In this document: positions 18,067 through 26,553 of the stretch, piece after piece
Position numbering within the stretch: position 1 is the stretch's first letter
How the letters are laid out: the number at the start of each line of letters is the position of its first letter
Source: Geobacillus subterraneus
GTDB lineage: Bacteria > Bacillota > Bacilli > Bacillales > Anoxybacillaceae
NCBI RefSeq assembly: GCF_001618685.1
Contig: NZ_CP014342.1
Span: 2,604,001 to 2,668,000, forward strand
DNA: 64,000 nucleotides
Direction: 5' to 3'
Notes under the pieces: model-generated
Seen by the model: the letters and a program-made list of their open reading frames with translations, nothing else
Databases searched by the model: none
What the model was told of the DNA's origin: nothing
Position numbers and translations under genes: made by a program

Positions 18067-18800
18067 GGCGCATCGTCCTTTGTCAATTCGATATATACTT
18101 CATCGAGCGTCGCAGCTTTCAGCCCGAACTGGCGGCGAATGTCATCAAGCGTTCCTTTCGCTTTGACGCGCCCTTGATGCAAAATGATGAACGAATCGCA
18201 ATACCGCTCCGCTGTCGCCAAAATATGGGTCGACAGCAAAATGCCTGCCCCCTTCGCCTTTTGTTCATTCATCCGCTCAAGCAATGCATGGATGGCGAGC
18301 GGATCAAGGCCGAGAAACGGCTCATCGATAATATAAAGCGGCGGTTCAAGCAAAAAGGCGCAAACGATCATCACTTTTTGTTTCATCCCTTTGGAAAAAT
18401 GCGCCGGAAAGGAGGAAAGCCGCCGCTCTAACCGAAATTCGCTAAGCAGCGGCGGAACGCGGCGCTCATACTCCTCCTCGCTCAGCCCGTACGCCATCGC
18501 CGCCAGACGCAAATGCTCCTCAAGCGTCAATTCCTCATACAGTACCGGCGTTTCCGGAATAAAGGCAAACTGCTTCCGGTACGTTTCCGGCTCCGCCGCA
18601 AGCGTATGTCCGTTGACTGAAACCGTGCCTCGGCGCGGCTCCATCAGGCCGATAATATGTTTGATCGTCGTGCTTTTGCCAGCTCCATTTAAACCGATCA
18701 ACGCGACCATTTCGCCGCGTTCAACTGAAAACGTCACATCTTCAAGCACGTTTTGTGCGGTATACCCCCCGTATAAGTGTTCCACGCGCAAAAGCGTCAT
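18063..18800 (-). CDS. ecsA: ABC transporter ATP-binding protein EcsA
   Basis: 245-residue ATPase of the Ecs exporter. Walker A GLNGAGKST at 36-44, signature FSKGMKQK in place of LSGGQ, Walker B YIIDEPF and the switch histidine in STHILATAERY. The FSKGMKQK signature is typical of EcsA/Nat-type exporters. ATG at 18800 follows AAAGGAAG. First gene of ecsAB, divergent from hit. Confidence 0.92.
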   Translation of the reverse strand: MTLLRVEHLYGGYTAQNVLEDVTFSVERGEMVALIGLNGAGKSTTIKHIIGLMEPRRGTVSVNGHTLAAEPETYRKQFAFIPETPVLYEELTLEEHLRLAAMAYGLSEEEYERRVPPLLSEFRLERRLSSFPAHFSKGMKQKVMIVCAFLLEPPLYIIDEPFLGLDPLAIHALLERMNEQKAKGAGILLSTHILATAERYCDSFIILHQGRVKAKGTLDDIRRQFGLKAATLDEVYIELTKDDAP

Positions 18801-19194
18801 CGTCCGCTTCCTTTCCGTTCTCGAATCACTTTTGTCCCCATTGTACCAAAGAACGGCTGCCTTTACCAAAAAAGTTCTTTTCGTCGTCCTGCATAAATGC
18901 GCTGATCCCGGGCATGATAAATAGCGAAGAGGGGATGGGGAATCACCAAGCAAAGGCTGATGAACGATCCATCTGAAATGGGGTGTTCGTCAAAGACACC
19001 ATTGTGAGCTGCAAGACGTTGTAACCGTTCATGAACAAAGGCCATCTATCTGTTGCTGGGAAGCAACGAACCTGTCCAAAAGGGGATGGTCGCGTTGAAC
19101 AAAGGAAGCGCTCACGTCTAAACGACTTTGTCGCAAATGGGGTGTTCATCAAACGCACATTTGATGTTGAATGATTCTCTCCCCTTTTCACCGG
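18801..19194. other. Intergenic region between ecsA and hit with repeated hairpin motif
   Basis: No convincing CDS. Two similar hairpin-forming segments occur at about 18974-19001 and 19134-19161. Each has the core AATGGGGTGTTC[G/A]TCAAA closed by a complementary arm (ACACCATT or GCACATTT). The stretch ends in a plus-strand terminator at 19195-19237, which implies a plus-strand transcript upstream of hit. See findings. Confidence 0.45.
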
Positions 19195-19237
19195 CCGGGA
19201 TGTAACCGTTTTACGGGATTACATCCCGGTTTTTTTA
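19195..19237 (+). terminator. Strong plus-strand terminator upstream of hit
   Basis: CCGGGATGTAA / TTACATCCCGG, with an inner CCG..CGG pair, followed by T7. It has no U-tract on the minus strand, so it ends a plus-strand RNA before hit. A hit promoter (TTACAT-N16-TAAAAT) appears to overlap it. Confidence 0.85.
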
Positions 19238-19278
19238 TGGTAAAATGAAGAAAACGAAAAGAAAGGGTGACCGTTTCG

Positions 19279-19701
19279 GTGAACGATTGCATTTTTTGCA
19301 AAATTATTGACGGCGAGCTGCCGGCGGCAAAAGTATATGAAGACGAGCACGTACTCGCCTTTTTGGACATCAGCCAAGTGACGAAAGGGCACACACTTGT
19401 CATCCCGAAAGTACATACCGAAAACGTTTTTACCCTCACGCCGGATGTAGCCAGCCAGCTGTTTCGCGTCGTGCCAATGATCGCCAACGCACTGAATAAA
19501 GCATTCTCGCCAGCCGGGCTCAATTTGCTGAACAACAACGGCAAACCGGCCGGGCAAACGGTGTTCCATTACCACCTTCACCTTATTCCGCGCTACGGCA
19601 AAGGCGACGGGTTTGGCGCCGTTTGGAAATCGCACGCAAGCGACTATACCCCTGCCGACTTGCAGGCGATTGCCGCCACCATCCGCAAGCAGCTCAACTA
19701 A
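19279..19701 (+). CDS. hit: HIT-family nucleotide-binding protein
   Basis: 140 residues. The histidine-triad motif HYHLHLIPRYG is near residues 95-105, and the N-terminal CIFCKIIDGELPAAKVYED is typical of the Hit/HinT group that hydrolyses purine nucleoside phosphoramidates. GTG at 19279 was chosen 11 bases after AAAGGG; an in-frame GTG at 19267 abuts the Shine-Dalgarno. Synteny ecsA-hit-prsA matches B. subtilis. Cytoplasmic. It shares a terminator with prsA. Confidence 0.88.
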   Translation: MNDCIFCKIIDGELPAAKVYEDEHVLAFLDISQVTKGHTLVIPKVHTENVFTLTPDVASQLFRVVPMIANALNKAFSPAGLNLLNNNGKPAGQTVFHYHLHLIPRYGKGDGFGAVWKSHASDYTPADLQAIAATIRKQLN

Positions 19702-19735
19702 AAACCGGAAGCAGGATTGCCTGCTTCCGGTTTTT
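19700..19735. terminator. Bidirectional terminator between hit and prsA
   Basis: AAAAACCGGAAGCAGG / CCTGCTTCCGGTTTTT, a perfect 16-bp stem with a 4-nt loop between convergent genes. Confidence 0.92.
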
Positions 19736-20571
19736 TACTGTTGCCCGAGCACATCTTGCAAATCTTTGTCCTTGATCTTGACATCAGCATCTTTCACGAG
19801 CTCGTCCACTTTCGACTGCATCGCCGCCGGGTCGAGTTTGCTCCGTTTCACTTCAAACGTAATTTCATCTTTCATTTCGTTAAACGATTTTTTCTTTTCC
19901 TTATCCGTCACCTTGATGATATGGTAACCGTAATCCGTTTTGATCGGATCGCTTACTTCACCGACTTTCAGCTTATAGGCGGCATCTTCAAACTCTTTGA
20001 CCATTTTCCCCGGACCGAACCAGCCTAAATCACCGCCGTTCGATGCCGAACCAGGATCTTGTGAATACTCTTTCGCCAGCTTGGCGAAGTCCTCGCCTTT
20101 GTCGAGCTTCGCTTTCACTTCTTTTGCCGTTTTTTCATCTTTCACTAAAATATGGCTGGCACGAACTTTCGGCTTGTAGTTGTCATAATACTCTTTCAGC
20201 TCTTTATCCGTCACTTTAATGTCCTCAATCGCCGCTTTCGTCCGCAACAAGTCGAGCTTGATCATCTCGCGGATCACTTTTTCCCCGTTTTGTTGTACGG
20301 CCAAGTCGTACTGTGTGCCGTACGCCTCCTTAATCCGCTCGATTTCGCGGTCGATCTCTTCATCAGTCACCTTGTATTTTTTGCTTAACACTTTTTCGTC
20401 GATCAAGTCGCGAAGCACCGTTTTACCGACGCGCTCTTTCATCTCATGATAAAATTCATCCTTCGTAATATCGCCGCTTTTTGTCTCGACAATTGCTTCT
20501 GAATCGCCGTTATTGCAGGCCGACAAAGCCATCAGCGAAACAACGGCGGCAGCCATCATCCATTTTTTCAT
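19735..20571 (-). CDS. prsA: Foldase lipoprotein PrsA (parvulin-type PPIase)
   Basis: Membrane-anchored peptidyl-prolyl isomerase that folds exported proteins outside the membrane. 278 residues. Signal peptide [19 protein letters not shown] with lipobox LSAC and lipid-modified C19. The parvulin domain spans roughly 135-225: [14 protein letters not shown], then [12 protein letters not shown] and YGYHIIKVT. Helical, charged flanks form the chaperone-like part. Start ATG 20571; an upstream GTG three codons earlier is possible. Likely needed for amylase and protease export. Confidence 0.93.
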   Translation of the reverse strand: MKKWMMAAAVVSLMALSACNNGDSEAIVETKSGDITKDEFYHEMKERVGKTVLRDLIDEKVLSKKYKVTDEEIDREIERIKEAYGTQYDLAVQQNGEKVIREMIKLDLLRTKAAIEDIKVTDKELKEYYDNYKPKVRASHILVKDEKTAKEVKAKLDKGEDFAKLAKEYSQDPGSASNGGDLGWFGPGKMVKEFEDAAYKLKVGEVSDPIKTDYGYHIIKVTDKEKKKSFNEMKDEITFEVKRSKLDPAAMQSKVDELVKDADVKIKDKDLQDVLGQQ

Positions 20572-20873
20572 CCGCTTCACAACTCCTACCCACGTCTTTT
20601 TTCGTTTTCCCTTTCCGGCGCTGCCGGCCATTGATATTCCGGCACCAGGGTTTCAGATCCGTTCCACCCCAGGCGACGCCTTATGCACTTGCGGCGGCAT
20701 CGCGAAACAAAACGCCGAGCCGCCTAAACCACGACAATAACTATATCACATTTGCGGCAAAAAAAAAACCTCTTTCCGTTTTAGTCATCCGCCCACCACA
20801 TGTACGCTTGCCATACATATGATGGGGATGAAGCACCGCAGCGGGCTTCTCCTTGCCGAAAGGGGGTGTTACG
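20572..20873. other. Divergent spacer between prsA and the yjcZ-type gene
   Basis: Holds the long prsA leader. On the minus strand it carries a GGCGGC..GCCGCC hairpin (about 20692-20725) and GCCGG..CCGGC (about 20624-20644). A TATAGT -10-like box lies near 20743. No ORF or recognised riboswitch was seen. Confidence 0.45.
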
Positions 20874-20963
20874 ATGAGCGCACCTTATGCCGGAGGCTTT
20901 GCGTTAATTGTCGTGCTGTTTATTTTGCTAATCATTGTCGGCTGTGCTTGCGTCATCTACTAA
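20874..20963 (+). CDS. YjcZ-family sporulation peptide
   Basis: 29-residue hydrophobic peptide MSAPYAGGFALIVVLF... ending CACVIY, a single membrane segment. The pattern YxGGFALIVVLFILLIIVG is the hallmark of the YjcZ family of very small sporulation membrane proteins. AGGGGG Shine-Dalgarno 9 bases before the ATG and a terminator immediately downstream support it as a real gene. Confidence 0.85.
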   Translation: MSAPYAGGFALIVVLFILLIIVGCACVIY

Positions 20964-20969
20964 ACGAAA

Positions 20970-20998
20970 GAGGGTGTTCCCGCGCTGGGAGCACCCTC
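20970..20998 (+). terminator. Terminator of the yjcZ-type gene
   Basis: GAGGGTG-TTCCC / GGGAG-CACCCTC hairpin followed by TTCCTTC, 7 bases after the stop. Confidence 0.75.
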
Positions 20999-21080
20999 TT
21001 CCTTCATCATCCTCATCTTCGCCTGTGAGCGGAGCAGGCAGCTTTTTATGTAAATAACACTTCAAAATAGGAAGAAATTA

Positions 21081-21234
21081 GTGAACTACCCCCACTTAAT
21101 TTTCTAGCGAAAATTTGAAGTGGGGGCTTCCAAAGAAGTTTGACTGCTTCAAGCAATCCTTATTCTTTGAGGCGTGTCCACTTCGCCGCTAGAGCATAAG
21201 ACACTCAGGTCTACAGCTTTACTTTTCTTTAAAA
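21081..21234 (-). ncRNA. Predicted omega/reRNA at the right end of IS copy 2
   Basis: Same right-end hairpin as copy 1. The predicted guide is the adjacent flank TAATTTCTTCCTATTTTGAA (minus strand, 21080-21061). The 5' limit is approximate. Confidence 0.55.
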
Positions 21235-22396
21235 TGTTTAATGCGCCATTGACATCAGCATTAATTAGTTTGCCAGACTTTGTTCGATACAAGCCGCGCT
21301 TAATACGTTTGCCGCTGAACTTATATTCTTTTGGATTGTCGGCATTATATTCAGGAATCTCATCGCCGTCAAAAAAGCTGGCTTGAGACGTATATGATTC
21401 TTCCTGTTTCAAGAATTCAATGCCGTAAAATTCACAAAGATATTCTAATTTTTCTTTTATGTTACCGAGAGGAATATTGACAAAGTTTTGATTTGTCTTT
21501 TTTCCTAGATTAATATTGCGTTGTAATGTTTCCGCATAGCCAATGACAAGTTTGCCAATTTGATTTTCAATACAGTAGTTAATGATGTAACGGCAAGTCT
21601 TGTTGATATAATCATTCACTTTATTATTGCGATTCATAGCAAGCAAAGCCTGTTTACGAGTCGTGCCTTTGATTTTTTGCTTATCTTTCATGCTTTGAAG
21701 TCTGGCATTTTCTTTGTTAAACCATTGATTTATACTTTTTAATCTCCGCCCATCAATGATGAATGATCTGCCGTCTGATGTGACACAAGTGGCAAGATTG
21801 TTTAATCCTAAATCAATGGCCAGTGCTTTTTGGTCATTTAATTCTCTTTGATCTTCAGGCATTTCATATTTGTACTGAATCTCAAAGAACCTGGCATGAT
21901 GCTTAGGAATGATTTCAATCTGCTTAATCTTTTTGTCCAGCAACACAGGCGGAATCGTTATCGTGATAGGCTTGTGAGTCTTTTTAAATAGGCGAGAATA
22001 CGGTATCGTGAATTTGTTGCCGTCTATACGAATCTGGCCAATGATCAGTGAATGAAAGCCATCTTTTTTAAGATATTTTGGAATACTGATAGCCTTGTGG
22101 TCATATTTTCCTTGTTTGGCAAGACTGATCAAACCAAAGAAAGATTTAAAGGCTTCATTGACCTTTTTTAAAATTTGCTGTGCCATGTTGCTGTTTAACA
22201 GCTTATAGTTTTCGTTAGTTTTTGCAAGATGATCGTTTTTCTCATAATTAAGAAATTCCTTGTGTTCAAAATAGTATTGTCTGACATTGTACAATCCGAC
22301 GTTGTACATGTTCTTGGCAATATGGCACAGTTCTCGAAGAGTCAAGTATTCTTCTTTGGTCAAACCATTTAGCTGTTGTTTGATACAAAAATACAT
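21149..22396 (-). CDS. tnpB: TnpB RNA-guided nuclease, copy 2
   Basis: 415 residues, three substitutions relative to copy 1 (Y100H, I236M, W291L). The RuvC residues D195, E289 and D381 are intact; residue 291 is two positions after the catalytic glutamate. No zinc-ribbon cysteines between 333 and 381. The start after GGAGGTGAAAAC is identical to copy 1. High identity of both copies, including noncoding ends, points to recent spread. Confidence 0.92.
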   Translation of the reverse strand: MYFCIKQQLNGLTKEEYLTLRELCHIAKNMYNVGLYNVRQYYFEHKEFLNYEKNDHLAKTNENYKLLNSNMAQQILKKVNEAFKSFFGLISLAKQGKYDHKAISIPKYLKKDGFHSLIIGQIRIDGNKFTIPYSRLFKKTHKPITITIPPVLLDKKIKQIEIIPKHHARFFEIQYKYEMPEDQRELNDQKALAIDLGLNNLATCVTSDGRSFIIDGRRLKSINQWFNKENARLQSMKDKQKIKGTTRKQALLAMNRNNKVNDYINKTCRYIINYCIENQIGKLVIGYAETLQRNINLGKKTNQNFVNIPLGNIKEKLEYLCEFYGIEFLKQEESYTSQASFFDGDEIPEYNADNPKEYKFSGKRIKRGLYRTKSGKLINADVNGALNILKKSKAVDLSVLCSSGEVDTPQRIRIA

Positions 22397-22874
22397 GTTT
22401 TCACCTCCCATCTAACTATATGATACTATATTTTACTGAATCTATCCTATTTTCAGCAAAATATAGTTAAGGCGATTCATCTCCCACTTACTCCGCTTCG
22501 CTTCGTCGAAGTGGGAGTCTTCTCGCCTAATTAAGATAAAATCGTAATAAGTACATTGATCGTGCGAAAAACGGCCGGCTGTTGCTCCTCCGGAATATCA
22601 CGCTGTGCACAAAGCGAGTGGGTGAGCTGGTTCACCAAAAACAAGACCGTAACCGCCAGAGGGATAAAATAAAGCGCCAAAGCCGTTCCCCTCCTCCCCA
22701 TCTTAGCCAAACGCCGCCCATGGCTTTAACTTTACATCGTTCACGGCCGGAAATCAATCTTTTTTTCTCTTTCGAGCATGGCGAACCGATTTTACCTATT
22801 GGTGAATGTGCACAAATTCGGTAAAATATACGTAAAAGCGGTCACATTTTATGTCAGCCAAAGGAGCACGGTGT

Positions 22875-23216
22875 ATGGAATCGTTGGAAAAGCGAGTGGC
22901 CAAGCTCGAATTTCACCAGTCATTGCTGATGGAAATGGTGGATGAAGCGAAAAAACCGTTTTACTCCCTCATCATCCGCGCCGATTTAACAAAGGAAGAA
23001 GTCGACGCGTTCCTTTCGTTTTGCCAGGAGCTCGCCGAACAATATGAGCAGCAAAAAGCGGAAGGATTGACGATCTTTACTCCCCTGCTCGTGCAATTTG
23101 CCGGGATGCTTCATCCGAACCTTCCGCTTGAACAAACAGTTGATGCCATGTTAGCCCAACAAATGTTTGTGCCGCTCATGACCGAGCTAAAAACGCTCAT
23201 CCGAACCGTCAGTTAG
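22875..23216 (+). CDS. yhaI: DUF1878 family protein YhaI
   Basis: 113-residue helical protein of unknown function, matching YhaI of Bacillus in size and position beside hpr. It begins [18 protein letters not shown], an amphipathic helix that could be coiled coil, and continues with [31 protein letters not shown] at 22875 follows AAAGGAG; an upstream ATG at 22851 lacks a ribosome-binding site. Its stop codon lies inside the 3' end of the convergent gene hpr (8-bp overlap). Confidence 0.85.
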   Translation: MESLEKRVAKLEFHQSLLMEMVDEAKKPFYSLIIRADLTKEEVDAFLSFCQELAEQYEQQKAEGLTIFTPLLVQFAGMLHPNLPLEQTVDAMLAQQMFVPLMTELKTLIRTVS

Positions 23217-23814
23217 CCTGACCGGCCAGTTCCTTCTCGTGCTCTTCCGCTTTTGGCGCCCGCTTGACGAGCTTGCCGTCCTGCTCGACGAAATCTTCTT
23301 TAATGTTTTCGAACGCCCGCTCAAAAATCTCCATAAAATCGTCTCCGTAAATATTGCGGACGATGCACATCATTTCTAAAATTTCAGGAAACTTCCCATA
23401 CAGCTCGCGCAGCGGCAACGCCCCGTTAAAGACAGCGTTTTTTGTCGGATCGTACGTCTCCATCAATTTCATCAGCACTTCTTCGCCTTTTTCCGTCAGC
23501 TCAATGTACGTGTTGCGCTTGTCATCTTGCTTTTTCGAAAACGAAAGCAGCCCTTTTTCTTCCAACTTTTTCGAGAAGTTAAACGCCGTCGAAACGTGCA
23601 TCACGCCAAATTTGGCGATTTCCGAAATCGAAGCACCTTTGAAATGGTAAGCAATCCATAAAATGTGGTGTTCGTTAATGTTCAAGTCAAACGGCTTAAT
23701 CCATTGCTGCCAATCTTTTTCAATCGATTTCCACAGCGCCTTGCTTAGCTGGGCGATCCGTTGGCTAAATAACATAGCCTCTTTGACGGAATAATGCTGT
23801 TCTGTCGCTTTCAT
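23209..23814 (-). CDS. hpr: MarR-type transition-state regulator Hpr (ScoC)
   Basis: Winged-helix repressor of extracellular protease genes, sporulation and peptide permeases. 201 residues against 203 in B. subtilis. The DNA-binding core reads [20 protein letters not shown] then [20 protein letters not shown], the MarR recognition helix and wing. The start ATG at 23814 lies just downstream of a GGTGG-type site. The C-terminus is charged ([16 protein letters not shown]). Neighbours prsA, yhaI and trpP match B. subtilis. It ends within yhaI on the opposite strand. Confidence 0.92.
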   Translation of the reverse strand: MKATEQHYSVKEAMLFSQRIAQLSKALWKSIEKDWQQWIKPFDLNINEHHILWIAYHFKGASISEIAKFGVMHVSTAFNFSKKLEEKGLLSFSKKQDDKRNTYIELTEKGEEVLMKLMETYDPTKNAVFNGALPLRELYGKFPEILEMMCIVRNIYGDDFMEIFERAFENIKEDFVEQDGKLVKRAPKAEEHEKELAGQAN

Positions 23815-23968
23815 CGTTCCACCCACTCTTCCCTCACCGTATTTTTTGCTTTCTATTATATCAATAAAACAAAAAGGAATAAAGACAAAAACATTTATTT
23901 TTATAATTTTTTTTGCATATTCATAGTAGTAAGCATAAAACGTTTGCCGCATACAGGAGGAGAACATA

Positions 23969-24157
23969 ATGATGTATATACAATGGCTGCTTTCTGCTGT
24001 TGGATTCTTATTTTTCTGTCTTTTTATAAACACCTTTTTTGCCTTATGGAAAGCGCGGGCGTATCCGCCGAAAGCGCTGTTGAAAGAGCAGGCTGTGCGC
24101 TATATTGGAATAGCGTCCATCTGTCTGCTCGCCGCTTGGCTTCTTGGCTACGCCTAG
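23969..24157 (+). CDS. Small two-helix membrane protein
   Basis: 62 residues with two hydrophobic segments ([20 protein letters not shown] and [18 protein letters not shown]) joined by a basic linker [15 protein letters not shown]. Strong GGAGGAG seven bases before the ATG. It is divergent from hpr and shares a terminator region with trpP. I do not recognise the family; a conserved but uncharacterised Bacillaceae membrane protein is likely. Confidence 0.7.
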   Translation: MMYIQWLLSAVGFLFFCLFINTFFALWKARAYPPKALLKEQAVRYIGIASICLLAAWLLGYA

Positions 24158-24235
24158 CACTTATTTGAATTTTCACATAACAAAAGATGAAAACAGGCCG
24201 GGAATGGGCATTTTTTCGCCCGTCCCCTTGATAGC

Positions 24236-24267
24236 AAAAAACCCGACCAGCAATGATCGGGTTTTTT
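24236..24267. terminator. Bidirectional terminator between the 62-aa gene and trpP
   Basis: AAAAAACCCGA / TCGGGTTTTTT, perfect 11-bp stem with a 10-nt loop between convergent genes. Confidence 0.88.
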
Positions 24268-24272
24268 GCCGT

Positions 24273-24797
24273 TTACACGTGCGCTGTCACGTTCATCCGC
24301 CGGAAAATCGATGCCACGATCGGATAGACGATGACCATCGCTACTGTGTTCAATGCCGCGGCTGGCAGCACAACGGTGACAAACAGCGCCGAAAACGCCG
24401 TTCCGCCCGGCAACCCGACGAGCAGGAGCGCCGCCGTCAAAAATACCGCGCCGGAGATGACGGTGCCGACAGCCGTCAACACCGCGGCCCCGACAACTGT
24501 TTGGCTATATTTTTTCAGCAAGGTCACTAGGGCAAACACAACAAAGGCAGTGATGATTTTATCGATTACATTAGGCAGCTGACCGCCTGGGAACGTCGTC
24601 GTCATGGCGGAAATCAAGCCGGTGGCGACACCGACAAGGCCGGCCGCTTTGGCGCTTGGAAACAACAAAATCGCCAAAAACATCATCGCCAGCATCATAT
24701 CCGGCTTCATGCCGGCAAACAGCCCGGGAATGACCGCGTGCAACACAGCTCCAATTCCGACTAACAGCGCCATCGATACTAATGTTCTCACATTCAT
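24273..24797 (-). CDS. trpP: Tryptophan transporter TrpP
   Basis: 174-residue membrane protein with about five to six helices, matching B. subtilis TrpP (YhaG), a tryptophan uptake protein regulated by TRAP. The sequence opens MNVRTLVSMALLVGIGAVLHAV and has the conserved stretch FPGGQLPNVIDKIITAF. ATG at 24797 was chosen over 24803 because the latter lies within the Shine-Dalgarno. The leader holds seven GAG/UAG triplets with exact 2-base spacing covering the ribosome-binding site, so tryptophan-bound TRAP should block translation. Confidence 0.92.
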   Translation of the reverse strand: MNVRTLVSMALLVGIGAVLHAVIPGLFAGMKPDMMLAMMFLAILLFPSAKAAGLVGVATGLISAMTTTFPGGQLPNVIDKIITAFVVFALVTLLKKYSQTVVGAAVLTAVGTVISGAVFLTAALLLVGLPGGTAFSALFVTVVLPAAALNTVAMVIVYPIVASIFRRMNVTAHV

Positions 24798-24798
24798 G

Positions 24799-24831
24799 CT
24801 CATCTCTCCTCATCTCTCCTCATCTATTCTC
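24799..24831 (-). promoter_or_regulatory. TRAP-binding site over the trpP ribosome-binding site
   Basis: Minus-strand order: GAG-AA-TAG-AT-GAG-GA-GAG-AT-GAG-GA-GAG-AT-GAG, seven (G/U)AG triplets each separated by exactly two bases, ending one base before the ATG. It contains the Shine-Dalgarno GGAGAG. This is the known TRAP target architecture. Confidence 0.88.
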
Positions 24832-24891
24832 CTGCTTGAGAATGTTTCTATCATTATATCACTTTGCCGTGTAAAAGTGAAGAAGAAATTT

Positions 24892-25974
24892 TCAGGCAAA
24901 ACGACGGCGGAAGTCGTTCATAAACGATGCGAGCGCCTCGCACGCCTCAAGCGGCACCGCGTTGTAAATCGACGCCCGGCAGCCGCCGACCGACCGATGT
25001 CCACCGAGCCCGATAAAGCCCCGCTCTTTCGCCTCAACAAGGAACGCCTTCGTCAGTTCTTCGCTCGGCAGCGTGAACGTGACGTTCATGAGCGAGCGGC
25101 TTCCTTTTTCTGCATGTGGTCTGTAAAAGCCGCCGCTTTCGTCAATGGCCTCATACAGCACGGCCGCTTTTTGCCGGTTGCGCGCTTCGATCGCCGTCAC
25201 GCCGCCCTGTTCTTCAACCCATTCGAGCACGAGCGACAACATATAAATCGCAAACGTCGGCGGTGTGTTGTATAGCGAATTGCTTTTTTGGTGCGTCCGG
25301 TAGTCGAGCATCGTCGGCAGCCCGTCCGGAATGCGTTCAAGCAAATCGTTGCGGAGGATGACGACCGTGACCCCCGACGGGCCAAGATTTTTTTGCGCCC
25401 CGGCGTAAATCAAGGCAAACTTGCCGACATCAAACGGCCGACTCAAAATGTCGCTTGACATATCAGCGATAAGATCAGCCGGCACATCCGGGAACTCCTG
25501 CCATTGCGTGCCGAAAATCGTGTTGTTGGACGTAATATGGACGTAGGCAGCATCCTTTGGCCATTTCACGTCGTCCAACGCCGGAATATGCGTGTAGTTC
25601 GCCTCTTTGCTTGACGCGACGACTGTTGTCAAGCCGACTTTTTGTGCTTCTTTCAGCGCTTTTTCCGACCATGCGCCGGTTAAAATGTAGCAGCCGATTT
25701 TCCCTTCGGTGAGGAAATTCATCGGCACCATCGAAAATTGCAGACTCGCCCCGCCTTGCAAAAACAAAACATCATAGTCATCCGGTACGTTGAGGAGCCG
25801 TTTGAGCCGCTCTTGCGCCGCACGATGGACGGTATCATACTCTTTGCTCCGGTGGCTTAATTCCATCACCGACATGCCGGTGCCCTGAAAATTGAGCAGC
25901 TCCTTTTGCGCCCGTTCGAGCACCGGCAGCGGCAACGCCGACGGGCCGGCATTGAAATTGTACGCGCGTTTCAT
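24892..25974 (-). CDS. serC: Phosphoserine aminotransferase
   Basis: PLP enzyme of serine biosynthesis (3-phosphohydroxypyruvate to phosphoserine, also used in pyridoxal synthesis in some bacteria). 360 residues. The PLP lysine is K195 in IYAGAQKNLGPSG, and the N-terminal substrate loop is NFNAGPSALP. ATG at 25974 (MKRAYNFNAG) lies 8 bases after GAGG; an ATG two codons upstream is poorer. Monocistronic; neighbours hpr-trpP and yhaL match B. subtilis. Confidence 0.95.
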   Translation of the reverse strand: MKRAYNFNAGPSALPLPVLERAQKELLNFQGTGMSVMELSHRSKEYDTVHRAAQERLKRLLNVPDDYDVLFLQGGASLQFSMVPMNFLTEGKIGCYILTGAWSEKALKEAQKVGLTTVVASSKEANYTHIPALDDVKWPKDAAYVHITSNNTIFGTQWQEFPDVPADLIADMSSDILSRPFDVGKFALIYAGAQKNLGPSGVTVVILRNDLLERIPDGLPTMLDYRTHQKSNSLYNTPPTFAIYMLSLVLEWVEEQGGVTAIEARNRQKAAVLYEAIDESGGFYRPHAEKGSRSLMNVTFTLPSEELTKAFLVEAKERGFIGLGGHRSVGGCRASIYNAVPLEACEALASFMNDFRRRFA

Positions 25975-26095
25975 TGTCATCCCTCACTTTATTGTCCAAG
26001 TAGTCCATTTGATATTACTATCCTAACATGAATTTTTAAAAAAGAAAGGGAATTTTTCGAAAAAAGCGTTTTCAAATGATGCTTTCCAAAAAAGA

Positions 26096-26120
26096 AAGCC
26101 CTTGGATCTTACAAGGGCTT
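26096..26120 (-). terminator. Terminator at the yhaL stop codon
   Basis: AAGCCCTTG / CAAGGGCTT hairpin; on the minus strand it runs into TCTTTTTTGG. It overlaps the yhaL stop. Confidence 0.8.
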
Positions 26121-26294
26121 CGCCTGCTTTCGCCGTTCTCGCTCTTGGCGGATGCGCTCCATATAAATTTCCCCTTCTTTTTCAATGAACACCTCATCGA
26201 TTTCCCGCTCCCGCGCCGCTGTTTTCACGGTCATATAGCCGCTGAAAATAATGCCGGCAACAACTAAGTAAATCCACCACGGCAAGCTAAGCAT
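26109..26294 (-). CDS. yhaL: Sporulation protein YhaL
   Basis: 61-residue protein: one N-terminal membrane helix (LPWWIYLVVAGIIFSGYM) followed by a highly charged helical tail rich in Glu, Arg and Lys (REREIDEVFIEKEGE.. RQERERRKQ). This matches YhaL, a sporulation-associated small membrane protein next to yhaM in B. subtilis. ATG at 26294 is 6 bases after GGGGG. Confidence 0.82.
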   Translation of the reverse strand: MLSLPWWIYLVVAGIIFSGYMTVKTAAREREIDEVFIEKEGEIYMERIRQERERRKQAKPL

Positions 26295-26403
26295 CGCCAT
26301 CCCCCTTTTTCATGTGCTTGTCTTACTAAACTATACGCGCAAGCAGACAACCGTATGCATAAAGAAAGAGACGGACATGCCGCCTCTTTCTTCGGGACAA
26401 CGC

Positions 26404-26529
26404 TTATGCTTCGTTTCGCTCTTTCTTTTTCCTCTTCGCTTTCCTCCACTGTCGGCGCAGCTCATTCAACTTTTCTTTCGCCTGTTCGTGCTGAGTCGTT
26501 GGGACGATTTCAATGACCGGTTCGATCAC
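26404..26529 (-). CDS. Small basic hypothetical protein
   Basis: 41 codons from GTG 26529, 8 bases after a full AAGGAGG. It reads MIEPVIEIVPTTQHEQAKEK and ends in a Lys/Arg-rich tail (RRQWRKAKRKKKERNEA). It lies between yhaM and yhaL on the same strand. The strong ribosome-binding site and compact fit support a real gene; function unknown, perhaps nucleic-acid binding by charge. Confidence 0.65.
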   Translation of the reverse strand: MIEPVIEIVPTTQHEQAKEKLNELRRQWRKAKRKKKERNEA

Positions 26530-26553
26530 GCCTCATCCCTCCTTTGCATGACG

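Larger units (their letters stand above)
21081..22535 (-). mobile_element. IS605-family TnpB-only element, copy 2
   Basis: 1455 bp, same ends and orientation as copy 1 (9157-10611). Left flank GATTTTAT and right flank TAATTTC; the TTTAT before the left end is shared with copy 1. The left-end hairpin has CGTCGAAG where copy 1 has CGTTGAAG. No tnpA. It interrupts a small membrane-protein gene. Confidence 0.9.
21046..22680 (-). pseudogene. Small membrane-protein gene interrupted by IS copy 2
   Basis: Removing the element at 21081-22535 and joining 22536 to 21080 gives one open frame of about 59 codons. It starts at TTG 22680 (after GGAGGAGGGG), reads ALYFIPLAVTVLFLVNQLTH (one membrane helix), then a charged segment RDIPEEQQPAVFRTINVL, and ends LLISSYFEVLFT at 21046. 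In the interrupted state it stops 2 codons into the element. Family not recognised. Confidence 0.75.

Noticed and set aside
18943-19191. 82-residue minus-strand ORF between ecsA and hit
   Set aside because: No ribosome-binding site; its repeated NTPF peptides come from the duplicated hairpin DNA motif rather than from a recognisable protein.
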